From: Arthrobacter mobilis
GTDB lineage: Bacteria; Actinomycetota; Actinomycetes; Actinomycetales; Micrococcaceae
Length of the DNA stretch: 64,000 nt
Assembly: GCF_012395835.1 (NCBI RefSeq)
Contig: NZ_JAAZSQ010000004.1
Location: 138,212-202,211, forward strand
Direction of reading: 5' to 3'
In this document: positions 16,699-25,774 of the stretch, piece after piece
How the letters are laid out: the number at the start of each line of letters is the position of its first letter
How positions within the stretch are numbered: the stretch's first letter is position 1
Position numbers and translations under genes: made by a program
The notes under the pieces: generated by a model
What the model was told of the DNA's origin: nothing
The model's database searches: none
What the model saw: the letters and a program-made list of their open reading frames with translations, nothing else

Positions 16699-17115
16699 GT
16701 GCCGAAGACCAACAAGGGTGGCAGCGCGAAGAAAAGCGAACTGCCGAGCACTTTGAAAAAGTCCGGCAAGAAGGCGCAGGACACCTTCGCCAAGGCGCAC
16801 GATGCGGCGCTTGAGAGCTACGGCGAGGAGGACCGGGCCTACCGGGTGGGCTACAGCGCGCTGAAGCACACGCACGAGAAGGTCGGTGACCACTGGGAGC
16901 CCAAAGAAGAAGCCGGGCCCTCGGACAAGCAGGCCAAGGGCGGGCAGGACACCTCCCGGCCGACCGCCGGCGGCGTCGATGCCAACGCCTCGAAGCAGCA
17001 CCTTTACGACCTGGCCAAGCGGCTCGAGGTGCCGAACCGGTCGAAGATGAGCAAGGACGAACTGGTGGAGGCGATCCGCAAGGCCAATGACAAGGAGACC
17101 CGGAAGAATCGGTAG
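16699..17115 (+). CDS. ChaB family protein with C-terminal Rho-N/SAP-like domain
   Basis: A 138-residue basic protein. Residues ~1-60 match ChaB (SELPSTLKKSGKKAQDTFAK), originally annotated as a cation transport regulator. Residues ~95-138 (KQHLYDLAKRLEVPNRSKMS) form a helix-extended loop-helix like Rho N-terminal or SAP domains, which bind nucleic acid. The linker is rich in K, G and D. The start is placed at GTG 16699 because relatives begin MPKT; AAGGAG is 10 bases upstream, and an earlier GTG (16690) is too close to it. Confidence 0.82.
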   Translation: MPKTNKGGSAKKSELPSTLKKSGKKAQDTFAKAHDAALESYGEEDRAYRVGYSALKHTHEKVGDHWEPKEEAGPSDKQAKGGQDTSRPTAGGVDANASKQHLYDLAKRLEVPNRSKMSKDELVEAIRKANDKETRKNR

Positions 17116-17147
17116 GGGCCTGCCGGGTTCGGGACGGCGCGCCTTAG

Positions 17148-17972
17148 CTATTGCAGCTGCCCCACGCTCAGCGTCTGCAGCCCTTCAGGAACTTTGTCGT
17201 GGGCGCTGACAAGCCGGAGCCGGAAGAAGGCGCTCCAGCTCATCACCCCGGTAATGATCATGGCCAGCGCCGTGAAGGGAATGACATAGTTCAGGATCAC
17301 TGCAACCCGGAGCATGAAATTCTGGTCAAAACCCCAGTAGATGCCCAGCATGAGGAACGCATAAATCAGGGCCAAATTGCCCAGGAACAGGATGGCGGTG
17401 ATAGCAAAGGCATGCTGCCACCACTCCCGCCGGGCGGTCAGCCGTGACGAAATGTCATCCACATTCACCATGGCAATGTCGCTGAGGCTGTTTTCCGGAT
17501 CAGGCGCCGGCTCTCCGTCGCACAGGAAACTCAGGCGCAGGTAGAAGTCGCGCTTGAGCTGGCAGGGACCGATCTCGATGACCGAGGGCTTCGGGCCCTC
17601 CTCGATCCTCACTTTGGTACCGCGTGCCGCGTGGCCCTCCCCCGGACCCAGGGTCCCCACAATCCACGTGCCTAAATCCAGGCGAATCGGATTGCCACCG
17701 TCAAAACTCGACGTCGGGATGTCTGCGCGCCCCAGCGACCGCAGGGTCAGCGTGGCGAGGTATGGTTTGTCGAGCGGCTGGCCTTCGTACTTGACCGAGA
17801 GCTTGTCCAGGCCCGGGACCTCCGAGGTCATCAGCGGGACGCCGCTGACCCTGTAGGTCAGCTGCCGCTTGGGGTGGGCCTTCCAGTACAGAATGATGGT
17901 GACCAGAACACCCAGGATCGTTGCCACCGGCCCCAGCTTGGCGATGTCCATGGTTGAGTTTAATCCCGGCAT
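17148..17972 (-). CDS. Membrane protein of unknown function
   Basis: A ~274-residue protein with one N-terminal membrane segment (IAKLGPVATILGVLVTIILYW), a ~150-residue beta-rich soluble section (RQLTYRVSGVPL to YLRLSFLCDGE) and two C-terminal segments (ITAILFLGNLALIYAFLML and ILNYVIPFTALAMIITGVM). No known domain was recognised. The ATG at 17972 is used; TTG 17990 or ATG 17951 are equally possible because none has a clear ribosome site. It lies 71 bases downstream of the sulfatase gene on the same strand, so it could be a seventh gene of that operon. Confidence 0.68.
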   Translation of the reverse strand: MPGLNSTMDIAKLGPVATILGVLVTIILYWKAHPKRQLTYRVSGVPLMTSEVPGLDKLSVKYEGQPLDKPYLATLTLRSLGRADIPTSSFDGGNPIRLDLGTWIVGTLGPGEGHAARGTKVRIEEGPKPSVIEIGPCQLKRDFYLRLSFLCDGEPAPDPENSLSDIAMVNVDDISSRLTARREWWQHAFAITAILFLGNLALIYAFLMLGIYWGFDQNFMLRVAVILNYVIPFTALAMIITGVMSWSAFFRLRLVSAHDKVPEGLQTLSVGQLQ

Positions 17973-18043
17973 GATCAAGGGGAACAGCAACGCGGCGGCC
18001 GGGTACCCACGGGTAAACCCGGCCGCCGCCGTCGTGCTGCCGG

Positions 18044-19687
18044 TCAGGCTGCGGCAGTCGGGGCGATCCCCTCGTCCGCCAGCGCGGCCATGCCCTCGAG
18101 CATCGCCACGGTCAGCGAGTCCTGAAGTTCCTTGAACTTCGGCTCGCCGGCCACGTTGTTCAGTTCCTCGCGGTCCAGCACGTGGTCGTACAGTTCGGTG
18201 ATGTCGGTGCCGAAGTACCTGGTCAGGCGGCCCTCCTTGGTCAGTACCGAGCGGGTGCGCACGGGCCCGGGCAGGCCGGGCAGGCCGAAGGGCTGGTCCT
18301 CCTCGATGATCAGGGCGTCCCGGACCGAGTCCGCTTCCCCCTTCAGCAGCGGCACCAGCGAAACACCCTGGATGCCGCGGTAGAACCGGGTGCCGGTCAG
18401 TTCCAGCAGGGTCGGGGCCAGGTCGGCGGTGGAGACCAGCGCGTCACTGGTGCCGGCCGGCTTGCCGGGAACCTTGACGGTCAGCGGCACATTGGTCACG
18501 GCGCGGTAGTGGCTGAAGTGCTTGAGCATCAGCCCGTGGTCACCGAACAGGTCCCCGTGGTCGCTGGTGAAGATGACGATGGTGTCCTCGGCCAGCCCGT
18601 TCTCCTCGAGCGCGGCCAGGACGCGGCCAATCTGCTCGTCCATCAGGGTGATCAGCCCGTACTGGGCGGCCAGTGCCTGGCGGAACTGGGTCTCGTCCGC
18701 GGCGAAGGTCATGGTCGGGTCTTCGTTGGGTTCGCCGCGGTGCTCTAACATGTGCCGGATGTGCGGCGGGGACTTGGCGTGGTCCTGCCAGAAGCCGACG
18801 GGCAGCTGGACCTCGTCCGGCGAGTACAGGTCCGCGTAGCCTTCCGGCGGGGAGAACGGGTGGTGCGGGTCCGGGAAGGAGACGAACATGAAGAACGGAT
18901 CCTCGGCCCCGGCAAACTCCGCCAGGTGTTCGACGGCGCGTTCGCCCACGTAGCTGCTCGGGTGCAGTTCCGTGGGGATGGCGCTCTGGTAGACCTGGTC
19001 CCAGCTGTCCAGCCGCCGCGGGGCGTTGGCGGCGCCGCCAACGGCCAGCGGGTCCAGGCCGCGTTCGCGGGCCCAGTGCAGGTAGTGCCCGCCGGGCCGG
19101 TCGCCGTGGCCGATCACCAGGTCCACGTGCCGGTAGCCGTAGTAGTCCGCCGGCAGCGGGATGAACCGCTCGTTGTGGGCCTGGCTGTCCTCCCACTTGT
19201 CCCAGCCTGCCGGGCGCAGGCGGAGGCGCGCGTCGGCGGCCTGCGGGTCCAGCAGCAGCGGGTCGGTGGCCTGGATTTCGGCGCGCTGGACCGGTTCGAA
19301 GTCCCAGCCCATGTTCTGGTGGTGCAGCTTGCCCACTGCCGTGGTCAGGTAGCCTCCGCAGGAGAGGGCCCTGACCATGTTGCCGGCGTCCGGGTCCATG
19401 GTTATGCCGTTGCAGCGGGTGCCGTGCGCCGAGGGCCAGCGGCCGGTGAGCAGGCTGGCCCGGTTGGGCATGCAGGTCGGGTTGGTGACCGTGGCCTCGG
19501 TGAAGACCATGCTGCCGGCGGCGAGCCTGTCCAGGTTGGGGGTGCGCACGACCGTGTTGCCGGCGAAGCCGAGGTGGTCGGCCCGCAGTTGGTCGGCGAT
19601 GAAGACCAGCACATTGGGACGCTTCGCGCCGGTCACATTGGGACGCTTCGCGCCGGTCACATCGGGCCGCTTCGCTGCTGCGCTCAT
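18044..19687 (-). CDS. Cys-type sulfatase
   Basis: A 547-residue alkaline-phosphatase-superfamily sulfatase. Cys72 in the signature TCMPNRASLLTG (C-x-P-x-R) is the residue converted to formylglycine. Metal ligands are visible in FIADQLRADH and FTSDHGDLFGDHG. It hydrolyses a sulfate ester; there is no signal peptide, so it acts in the cytoplasm. ATG 19687 overlaps the ATPase stop (ATGA). The first ~26 residues are an octapeptide repeat (KRPDVTGA, KRPNVTGA, KRPNV) leading into the first beta strand. The maturation enzyme is encoded at 25775-26725. The frame is open upstream of 19687, but that part is the antisense-frame reading of the ATPase gene. Confidence 0.93.
   Translation of the reverse strand: MSAAAKRPDVTGAKRPNVTGAKRPNVLVFIADQLRADHLGFAGNTVVRTPNLDRLAAGSMVFTEATVTNPTCMPNRASLLTGRWPSAHGTRCNGITMDPDAGNMVRALSCGGYLTTAVGKLHHQNMGWDFEPVQRAEIQATDPLLLDPQAADARLRLRPAGWDKWEDSQAHNERFIPLPADYYGYRHVDLVIGHGDRPGGHYLHWARERGLDPLAVGGAANAPRRLDSWDQVYQSAIPTELHPSSYVGERAVEHLAEFAGAEDPFFMFVSFPDPHHPFSPPEGYADLYSPDEVQLPVGFWQDHAKSPPHIRHMLEHRGEPNEDPTMTFAADETQFRQALAAQYGLITLMDEQIGRVLAALEENGLAEDTIVIFTSDHGDLFGDHGLMLKHFSHYRAVTNVPLTVKVPGKPAGTSDALVSTADLAPTLLELTGTRFYRGIQGVSLVPLLKGEADSVRDALIIEEDQPFGLPGLPGPVRTRSVLTKEGRLTRYFGTDITELYDHVLDREELNNVAGEPKFKELQDSLTVAMLEGMAALADEGIAPTAAA
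19611..19674 (-). repeat. In-frame 24-bp tandem repeat at the sulfatase N-terminus
   Basis: Two identical 24-bp units (19611-19634 and 19635-19658) and a third partial, diverged unit (19659-19674). They encode an octapeptide of the form KRPNVTGA. Each unit duplicates the KRPNV that starts the first core strand. Confidence 0.9.
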
Positions 19688-20547
19688 GCCGGTTTCCGGA
19701 TCATGGACAGCACGGTGGTGCGCTGCTCGGCGAATTCGGGCAGGGAGCGGGTGCTGATCTGGTCCCGGGGCGCGGGCAGGTCGATGCCGATGACGTCGAG
19801 CACCCGGGCCGGCTTGGAGCCGAGCACCACCACGCGGTCGGAGAGGTAGACGGCCTCGTCGATGTCGTGGGTGACCACCAGGATGGTCATGCCGAAGTCC
19901 TCGCGGATCTTCAGGCACAGGTCTTCGAGCTCGAAGCGGGTCTGCGCGTCCACGGAGGCGAAGGGCTCGTCCATGATCAGGATTTCCGGGCGGTAGGCCA
20001 GCGCGCGGGCAATCGCCACGCGCTGCTGCATGCCGCCGGAGAGCTGCCAGGGGTACTGGTTCGCGGCGTGGGCCAGGCCCACGGCTTCCAGTGCCGTGTC
20101 GATGCGCTGGTTCATTTCCTGTGTGGGCAGGTGCAGGTGGCGCAGCGGCAGGCGCACGTTCTTGCGCACGGTGAGCCAGGGCATGAGCGAGCGGCTGTAG
20201 TCCTGGAAGACCAGTGCCATCTCCGGCGGCGGCCCGGCAATGGTGCGCCCGTCGATGGCGGCGGTGCCGGAGGTGGCCGGCTGCAGGCCGGCCAGGCACT
20301 TGAGCAGGGTGGTCTTGCCGACGCCGGAGGGGCCGACGATGCAGACGACCTCGCCGGTGTTGACCGTGAAGGTCAGGTCCTCGATCACGCACTTGGCGTT
20401 CGCGCCGGAGCCGTAGGTCTTGGACAGGGCGGTGACTTCCAGCCGCGGCGGCGCGGTCGCACCGCCTGCGTTGCCGCTGGTGCTGTCCGCAGTCATGTCG
20501 GTGGTGCCGGCGGGGTTGAGGGCGGGGTTGGTGTCGGTGGTGTTCAC
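19684..20547 (-). CDS. ABC transporter ATP-binding protein (SsuB/TauB/NrtD type)
   Basis: A 287-residue protein with Walker A GPSGVGKTTLLKCLAG, Q-loop VFQDYSRSLMPWL, signature LSGGMQQRVAIARAL, Walker B ILIMDEPFASVD and H-loop THDIDEA. This is the sulfonate/nitrate/taurine importer class. GTG 20547 is preceded by AGGAGG at a spacing of six, which outweighs an upstream ATG (20604) that overlaps the permease stop. The N-terminal ~45 residues are a low-complexity T/N/A-rich extension. It pairs with the two permeases and the binding protein. Confidence 0.93.
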   Translation of the reverse strand: MNTTDTNPALNPAGTTDMTADSTSGNAGGATAPPRLEVTALSKTYGSGANAKCVIEDLTFTVNTGEVVCIVGPSGVGKTTLLKCLAGLQPATSGTAAIDGRTIAGPPPEMALVFQDYSRSLMPWLTVRKNVRLPLRHLHLPTQEMNQRIDTALEAVGLAHAANQYPWQLSGGMQQRVAIARALAYRPEILIMDEPFASVDAQTRFELEDLCLKIREDFGMTILVVTHDIDEAVYLSDRVVVLGSKPARVLDVIGIDLPAPRDQISTRSLPEFAEQRTTVLSMIRKPA

Positions 20548-20600
20548 GGGGGTCCTCCTGTGCGTCCGTGCGGGCCTGGGGCTGGCGGCGGGGCTGGCGG

Positions 20601-21374
20601 TCATGATTTCGCCAGCCGGCGGGAGCCGACGTACCAGGCCAGGACTTTGTTCTTGGCCAGTTCGAAGAGCATGTTGGCGCCGAAGCCGATGACGCCCAGC
20701 AGCAGGATCCCGGCCCACATGTCCGAGGTCATAAAGCTTTGCTGGGCCAGCAGCGTCATGGCGCCGATGCCCTGCGAAGCGCCGAGCATCTCGGAGGCGA
20801 TCATCACGATGAACGCGACCTGGAGGGACACCTGCATGCCGGCGGCGATCTGCGGCCCGGCGGCCGGCAGGTAGACCTGGGCCAGCTTCTCGGTCCGGGT
20901 CAGCCGGTAGACGGCGCTGACATCCTTCAGCGACGGGTCCACGCTGCGGATGCCGTCCACGGTGGCGATCAAGGTCGGGAACAGCGCCGCGAGGATAATG
21001 CTGACCAGGCGCATCTCGATGCCGAAGCCGATCAGCGAGATGAAGATCGGCACCAGGGCCACCGGCGGGATGCCGCGGAAGAAGTGGATCAGCGGGTCCA
21101 GCGCCCAGCGCACCACCGGCACCAGGGCGGTGACGAAGCCCAACCCGACGCCGATGACGGTGGCCAGGGCGTAGCCCAGGGCCAGATTGCGCAGGCTCAG
21201 CAGCACGTCCGAGCCGAAGTGGTCGAACAGCCACAGCGCCTGGAAGCGTTCCAGGATGGTGGCCAGCGGCGGGAAGAAGGTGTTGGTCGAGTTCTGCGAG
21301 ACCGCCCACCAGGCGGCCACCAGCAGCAGGGGCGTGCCGATGCCGAGGCCCCAGTTGATCAGTTTACGGTTCAT
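20601..21374 (-). CDS. ABC transporter permease (SsuC type)
   Basis: A 257-residue inner-membrane subunit with six predicted segments and the EAA-like loop (RLTRTEKLAQVYLPAAGPQI) that contacts the ATPase. Its ATG overlaps the stop of the preceding permease gene by 4 bp. Two different permease subunits imply a heterodimeric channel. Confidence 0.93.
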   Translation of the reverse strand: MNRKLINWGLGIGTPLLLVAAWWAVSQNSTNTFFPPLATILERFQALWLFDHFGSDVLLSLRNLALGYALATVIGVGLGFVTALVPVVRWALDPLIHFFRGIPPVALVPIFISLIGFGIEMRLVSIILAALFPTLIATVDGIRSVDPSLKDVSAVYRLTRTEKLAQVYLPAAGPQIAAGMQVSLQVAFIVMIASEMLGASQGIGAMTLLAQQSFMTSDMWAGILLLGVIGFGANMLFELAKNKVLAWYVGSRRLAKS

Positions 21375-22147
21375 GGGGTCAGCACCTCACGGTAGGACGC
21401 GTGCCAATGGAGCAGGCGGCGCTCGGCCAGCTGGCTGGCGCCCTGGAAGGCCAGGCCCAGCAAGCCCAGCACGACGACGTAGGCGTACAGGGTGGGATAG
21501 TCGCCGCCGGCCTGGGCCTGGTAGATGCTGCGGCCCAGGCCGGGGCCGCCGCCGAGCAGCCCGGCCACCACGGTGATGACCAGGGCGGCCGGGGCCGAGA
21601 CACGCATGGCGGTGCCGATGAACGGCATGGCCGAGGGCAGGGTGACCCGGGCCAGGATTTCGGTCCGGCCCAGGCCGTAGGAGCGGGCCGTGTCCAGGGT
21701 GACCGGGTCGGCGTCGTGCACGCCGGCCACCGTCTGCACGATGATCGGCAGCACGCAGCCAAAGAACACCAGGAACCAGGACATTTCCGTAGTCGGGCCG
21801 AAGACCAGCACCACCAGCGGCAGGATGACGATCGGCGGGATCGGCTTGAGGAATTCCAGCACCGCCAGGGTGGCGTACCGGACCGGCTCGAAGCTGCCGA
21901 TCAGCACGCCCAGGACCACACCGGCCACCGCCGCCGCGGCCAGCCCGGCCAGCGCGATGACCAGGGTGTCGGCCAGCGCGGTCCAGAATCCGCCGTCGGC
22001 CAGCAGCCCGGCCAGTTCGGCCAGGGTAGCCGAGACCGGAGGCAGCGGGCCGCCGGCCATCGGGCCGGTGGCGATGAACTGCCACAGGGCCAGGGCTGCG
22101 GCAATACCGCCGGCACTTACCAGCAGTTGCCTCAGATTTCTGTTCAT
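21371..22147 (-). CDS. ABC transporter permease (SsuC type), second subunit
   Basis: A 258-residue protein with six membrane segments and the coupling loop RSYGLGRTEILARVTLPSAM. It is homologous to its neighbour but clearly diverged. It starts with ATG 30 bases after the binding-protein gene. TM1 begins ISAGG-like near the N-terminus. Confidence 0.92.
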   Translation of the reverse strand: MNRNLRQLLVSAGGIAAALALWQFIATGPMAGGPLPPVSATLAELAGLLADGGFWTALADTLVIALAGLAAAAVAGVVLGVLIGSFEPVRYATLAVLEFLKPIPPIVILPLVVLVFGPTTEMSWFLVFFGCVLPIIVQTVAGVHDADPVTLDTARSYGLGRTEILARVTLPSAMPFIGTAMRVSAPAALVITVVAGLLGGGPGLGRSIYQAQAGGDYPTLYAYVVVLGLLGLAFQGASQLAERRLLHWHASYREVLTP

Positions 22148-22177
22148 GGGTTCAGCTCCAAACGCATCGGAAGCGGA

Positions 22178-23176
22178 CTACTGCCCGGTGAAGATCAGGC
22201 TCGCATCGAGCGGCACTTCCTTCGCCAGGAAGCCCAGTTCCACCAGCTGCTTGTTGACCCGCTGGATGTCTTCCAGCCGGACCTCGGTGGGCCAGTAGGT
22301 CTCGGCGCCGGCCTTGACGGTCTCCAGCGGCACGCCGGTGATCTCGGCGCCCACTTCCTGGGCTTCCTCGACGTGGTTGTTGGCGTAGTCGTTGGCCTTG
22401 TGGATGACCCGGGCGAACGCGGCCATCTGCTCCGGCTTCTCCTCGACGGCCTTGGCCCCGGCCACCCACAGGCCCACCGCGCCCTGCTCGAAGAACTCGA
22501 TGCCGGGGGACGCCAGGCGCTCGTGTCCCTTGCCTTCGGCCTGTGCGGTGAACGGGGAGATCAGCGTGGCGGCGTCGACGCGCTTGGAATCCAGCGACTG
22601 CAGGGCCGAGGACGGATCCAGCACCATCCAGTTGACCTTGGCCGGGTCGCCGCCGGCCTCCTTGACTGCCTTGGCGACGGTTACTTCCATCTGCGCCTTG
22701 CGGGCGGGGACGGAGACGGACTTGCCCTCCAGGTCCTTCGGGCTGGTGATGCTGCTGCCCTTGGGAATGAACAGGCCGGTGTCGTCGACCTTGCCGAGGT
22801 CCTTGCTCTGCAGCGCGTCGTCGGCGTAGCCGTCGGCGGCGGCAATGACCTTGAGCGGCACGTTCTGGCTCAGTGCGTTCAGCATCGGGATCGACGGCGA
22901 GTAGGTCAGGTCAAGCTGTCCGCTCTGCGCGGCGGCAACACCGGCGGGCGGGTTGGCCACGACGGTGGTTTCGACGTTGATGCCCTCTTCCTTGAACCAG
23001 CCCTTGTCGATGGCCATCCGGATCGCCGCGTCGGAGCCAATGCCGACGGTGCCCACCTTCAGCGTTGAGCTGTCCCCCGCCGCTGCCTGCCCCTCGGACC
23101 CGGAGCTGCTGCCGCAGCCGGCGAGGACGAGGGAGGCCGCCACGGCCAGGGCGGGGACAAGTTTCTTCATTCCCAT
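22178..23176 (-). CDS. ABC transporter substrate-binding lipoprotein (SsuA/NMT1-like)
   Basis: A 332-residue protein with a lipoprotein signal (MGMKKLVPALAVAASLVLAG, then C), so it is tethered outside the membrane. The mature part is a type II periplasmic-binding fold of the nitrate/sulfonate/taurine group (LKVGTVGIGSDAAIRMAIDK and GQLDLTYSPSIPMLNAL). AAGGA lies six bases before ATG 23176. It follows the amidohydrolase gene by 56 bases. The ligand is not evident; a sulfated or sulfonated organic compound fits the neighbours. Confidence 0.93.
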   Translation of the reverse strand: MGMKKLVPALAVAASLVLAGCGSSSGSEGQAAAGDSSTLKVGTVGIGSDAAIRMAIDKGWFKEEGINVETTVVANPPAGVAAAQSGQLDLTYSPSIPMLNALSQNVPLKVIAAADGYADDALQSKDLGKVDDTGLFIPKGSSITSPKDLEGKSVSVPARKAQMEVTVAKAVKEAGGDPAKVNWMVLDPSSALQSLDSKRVDAATLISPFTAQAEGKGHERLASPGIEFFEQGAVGLWVAGAKAVEEKPEQMAAFARVIHKANDYANNHVEEAQEVGAEITGVPLETVKAGAETYWPTEVRLEDIQRVNKQLVELGFLAKEVPLDASLIFTGQ

Positions 23177-23232
23177 GGTTTTTTCCTTAGGTTCTTCCAA
23201 CTCGGTTTTTCAGGTGGGGTAAATCAGAGTGC

Positions 23233-24936
23233 TCAGGTGCGGTCCAGTCCCGCGGACACCCAGCCGGGTTCGTGCACCACGGAGCCTGCCGCGATGGTCC
23301 AGGCGACCTGCCGTTCGGCCAGCTCGTCGATGTCCGCGGCCGGCCACGCGCCGTCGAGCACGCAGATGTCCGCGGCCATTCCCGGCGCCAGCTGGCCCTT
23401 GAAGGCTTCGGCGTGGTCCTGCCAGGCCGGCAGGGAGGTCATGGCCTGCAGCGCCTGGAGGGACGTGATGCGTTCCGGGTCATCCGGGCGTCCCGGCGAG
23501 TGCACGGTGGCGCGGGTGACCGCGGCCGCCACGGTGCGGCGCCAGTCGGTGTCGGTGACCGGCGAATCCGAGGCGATGTTCAGCTTCACGCCGGCCTTCA
23601 GGGCCGAGTTCAGCGGCTGGTGGCGGTCGTACCGTTCCGGTCCCAGCAGGCGCCTGATCAGGTCGCCGGCGGCGGCACGGATGGCCGGGTTGGTGCTGTA
23701 GCCGACGTCGTGGGCGGCCAGCCGGTGCAGGGAATCGTTGCTGCTGAACGCGCCGTGGATGATGTAGTGGCGGCCTCGGCGGCCGTCGGTGGCCTGGGCC
23801 GCGATGATCGCATCGACGGCGGCTTCGGTCGCGGCGTCACCGGTGGCGTGGATGCCTGCCTGCAGGCCGGCCGCGTGGACGAGCCGGACGATCTCGTTCA
23901 GCTCGGCGGTGCGGCCGGCATCGGTGGAACCGGCGACGACCATGGAGCCGTGGCTGCACTGCTCGCCGTAGGGCTCGGTCATCCACGCGGTGCCGCTGCG
24001 GGGCGTGCCGTCGGCGAAGACCTTGACGCCGGCGATGCGCAGCAGCCGCGGGTCGATCCCCTGCTGGGTGTAGAGGTGCTGCAGCCCGGAGGCCAGTCCG
24101 TTGCCGACCATGTCAGCGGAGATGCCTCCGGTGCCGGCGAACAGCAGGAGCGTGTTGATGCGCACGGTGAGATCACCGTCAAGGGCCATCGCGCCGAGCA
24201 CCTCCAGAGCATCGGTGGTGCACGCGCCGCCGAGCAGCGACTTGCCGCCCGGGCCGAGTCCCGGCTCGGTGAGCGAGGTAATGCCCTGGGCATGCAGCAG
24301 GCGCTGGAACTTCAGGGCGGCCGAGCGCAGGTCTTCGCGCGGGACCGGGGGCAGCGCTGCGGTGATCATTTCCATTGCGGCGTCCACGAACAGTCCGCTG
24401 GGTTCGCCGCTGGCGGTGCGCCCGATCACGCCGCCGGCCGGAGCGGCAGGTGCCCGGCCGATGCCGGCGGCCTCCAGGGCCGTCCGGTTGGCCAGCAGCT
24501 GGTGGCCGGTCTGGTCGAAGACGACCACCGGGGTGTCCGGCCGCAGCTCCAGCAGCACTTCGGCCCCGCCGGGTCCGAGGACAACCTCGTCCCAGCCGTG
24601 CGCACGGATCCAGCCGTCCCGGCCGGGAGCCACGGCGGCAAGGATGCCGGCCACCTCCTGCCAGCTGGAGGCGGCCGAGGCGCCGACGTCCAGGTAGCCG
24701 AACCTGGTCATGGCCGAGGCAATGAAGTGCAGGTGGGCGTCGTTGATGCCCGGGAGCAGCGCGCCGCCCTCGGCGTCGATGACCCGGGTGCCCGGGCCGA
24801 CCAGGGCCAGGACGTCCTGCCCGCCGACGGCCAGGACCGCGCCGCCGGCCACCGCAACATTCACGCTGCCGGCGGTTTCGGGCAGCGTGCCGTTGATGAT
24901 GACCAGCTCGGCTGCTTTCCGTTCGCCCAGGCTCAT
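23233..24936 (-). CDS. Amidohydrolase family protein (YtcJ/NfdA-like)
   Basis: A 567-residue metal-dependent hydrolase of the amidohydrolase_3 group: DAHLHF (residues ~66-71) carries the first metal ligands, GIHATGDAATEAA and the late SDSPV loop the others. Relatives cleave amide, N-formyl or carbamate bonds. It is first gene of the operon with the importer and sulfatase, and its start (ATG 24936) lies 190 bases from the divergent tetR, with GGAGG upstream. In context it would process an amide of the imported molecule, but the substrate is unknown. Confidence 0.9.
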   Translation of the reverse strand: MSLGERKAAELVIINGTLPETAGSVNVAVAGGAVLAVGGQDVLALVGPGTRVIDAEGGALLPGINDAHLHFIASAMTRFGYLDVGASAASSWQEVAGILAAVAPGRDGWIRAHGWDEVVLGPGGAEVLLELRPDTPVVVFDQTGHQLLANRTALEAAGIGRAPAAPAGGVIGRTASGEPSGLFVDAAMEMITAALPPVPREDLRSAALKFQRLLHAQGITSLTEPGLGPGGKSLLGGACTTDALEVLGAMALDGDLTVRINTLLLFAGTGGISADMVGNGLASGLQHLYTQQGIDPRLLRIAGVKVFADGTPRSGTAWMTEPYGEQCSHGSMVVAGSTDAGRTAELNEIVRLVHAAGLQAGIHATGDAATEAAVDAIIAAQATDGRRGRHYIIHGAFSSNDSLHRLAAHDVGYSTNPAIRAAAGDLIRRLLGPERYDRHQPLNSALKAGVKLNIASDSPVTDTDWRRTVAAAVTRATVHSPGRPDDPERITSLQALQAMTSLPAWQDHAEAFKGQLAPGMAADICVLDGAWPAADIDELAERQVAWTIAAGSVVHEPGWVSAGLDRT

Positions 24937-24993
24937 GAACGGCCCTCCTGATGTGACGTGGCTTACTGACGTGCACCAGTATGTCGCATGACT

Positions 24994-25007
24994 TGGTCAC
25001 TTGACCA
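24994..25007. promoter_or_regulatory. Candidate TetR operator between sulfatase operon and tetR
   Basis: Perfect palindrome TGGTCA-CT-TGACCA in the divergent promoter region. TTGACC at 25002-25007 minus one base resembles a -35 box toward tetR, and CATACT on the minus strand (24983-24978 region) is a possible -10 box toward the operon. Binding here would shut both directions. Confidence 0.55.
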
Positions 25008-25126
25008 TCTTTTTCTGTAAAATTTTCGTGACGGGTTCTTCACCCTCCTCCGCCGCCGCGGAAACCGGGCTCCGGAGGGACCGCAGGAACCACCCGTAGG
25101 ATGGGTGCATAACCGGAGGTAGATGC

Positions 25127-25765
25127 ATGGCCCGAGTACCCACAGCCGAGCGCAGGCTGCAGTTTGTCCGGTCGGCCGCCCGGGTGATTGCCCAGGACGG
25201 GCTGGCCGCCGCCACCACGCGGCGGATCGCTGCGGAGGCCGGCGCCCCTCTGGCCTCGCTGCACTACTGCTTCCGGAGCAAGGACGAACTGCTCCAGGAG
25301 GTCTACTACTTCCTCAGCCGGGACTATGCCCAGTCCCTGCCGCCGGTGGCCGCGGCGGACGCCGGCCTCGACGCCGTTGTGCGCGCGCACGCCAAGCGGA
25401 TCTGGGAACGCATGCTCGCCGAACCACACGAGCAGGTGACCACGTTCGAGCTGCTGCTGCGCCGGTTCCGGGTCAGCGCCGAGGAGGAACCGCAGGCGCT
25501 GGCGATGAACCGGTCCATGTACGAGGGCTGGATCCGCTCCACCTGCGAGCTCTTCGAGTCCGCGGCCCGCAATGCCGGGGAGGAAGTGCCGGACAATCTG
25601 GAACTGGCCGCCCGGCTGTTCATCGCCGGCATCGACGGGATCAGCATGCAGTACCTGGCCGACCCGGACCCGCAGCGCTCCGCCGCGCTGGTGGACATGC
25701 TGGCCGCCGCCGTCGCCGGAACCTTCACCTACGCCGGGAAGAGCCAGAAAGCGGCCGCCCGCTGA
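25127..25765 (+). CDS. TetR family transcriptional regulator of the sulfatase module
   Basis: A 212-residue protein with an N-terminal helix-turn-helix (TTRRIAAEAGAPLASLHYCF at ~30-49) and a C-terminal TetR_C-type helical domain (RLFIAGIDGISMQYLADPD). GGAGG precedes ATG 25127. It is divergent from the amidohydrolase-importer-sulfatase operon and ends nine bases from the convergent formylglycine-generating enzyme gene. It is the likely repressor, with a product or substrate of the pathway as inducer. Confidence 0.9.
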   Translation: MARVPTAERRLQFVRSAARVIAQDGLAAATTRRIAAEAGAPLASLHYCFRSKDELLQEVYYFLSRDYAQSLPPVAAADAGLDAVVRAHAKRIWERMLAEPHEQVTTFELLLRRFRVSAEEEPQALAMNRSMYEGWIRSTCELFESAARNAGEEVPDNLELAARLFIAGIDGISMQYLADPDPQRSAALVDMLAAAVAGTFTYAGKSQKAAAR

Positions 25766-25774
25766 CCGCCGTGC

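Noticed and set aside
19688-20392. Extension of the sulfatase frame through the ATPase gene
   Set aside because: The extension is arginine- and alanine-rich without domains, and the ATG overlapping the ATPase stop is a better start.
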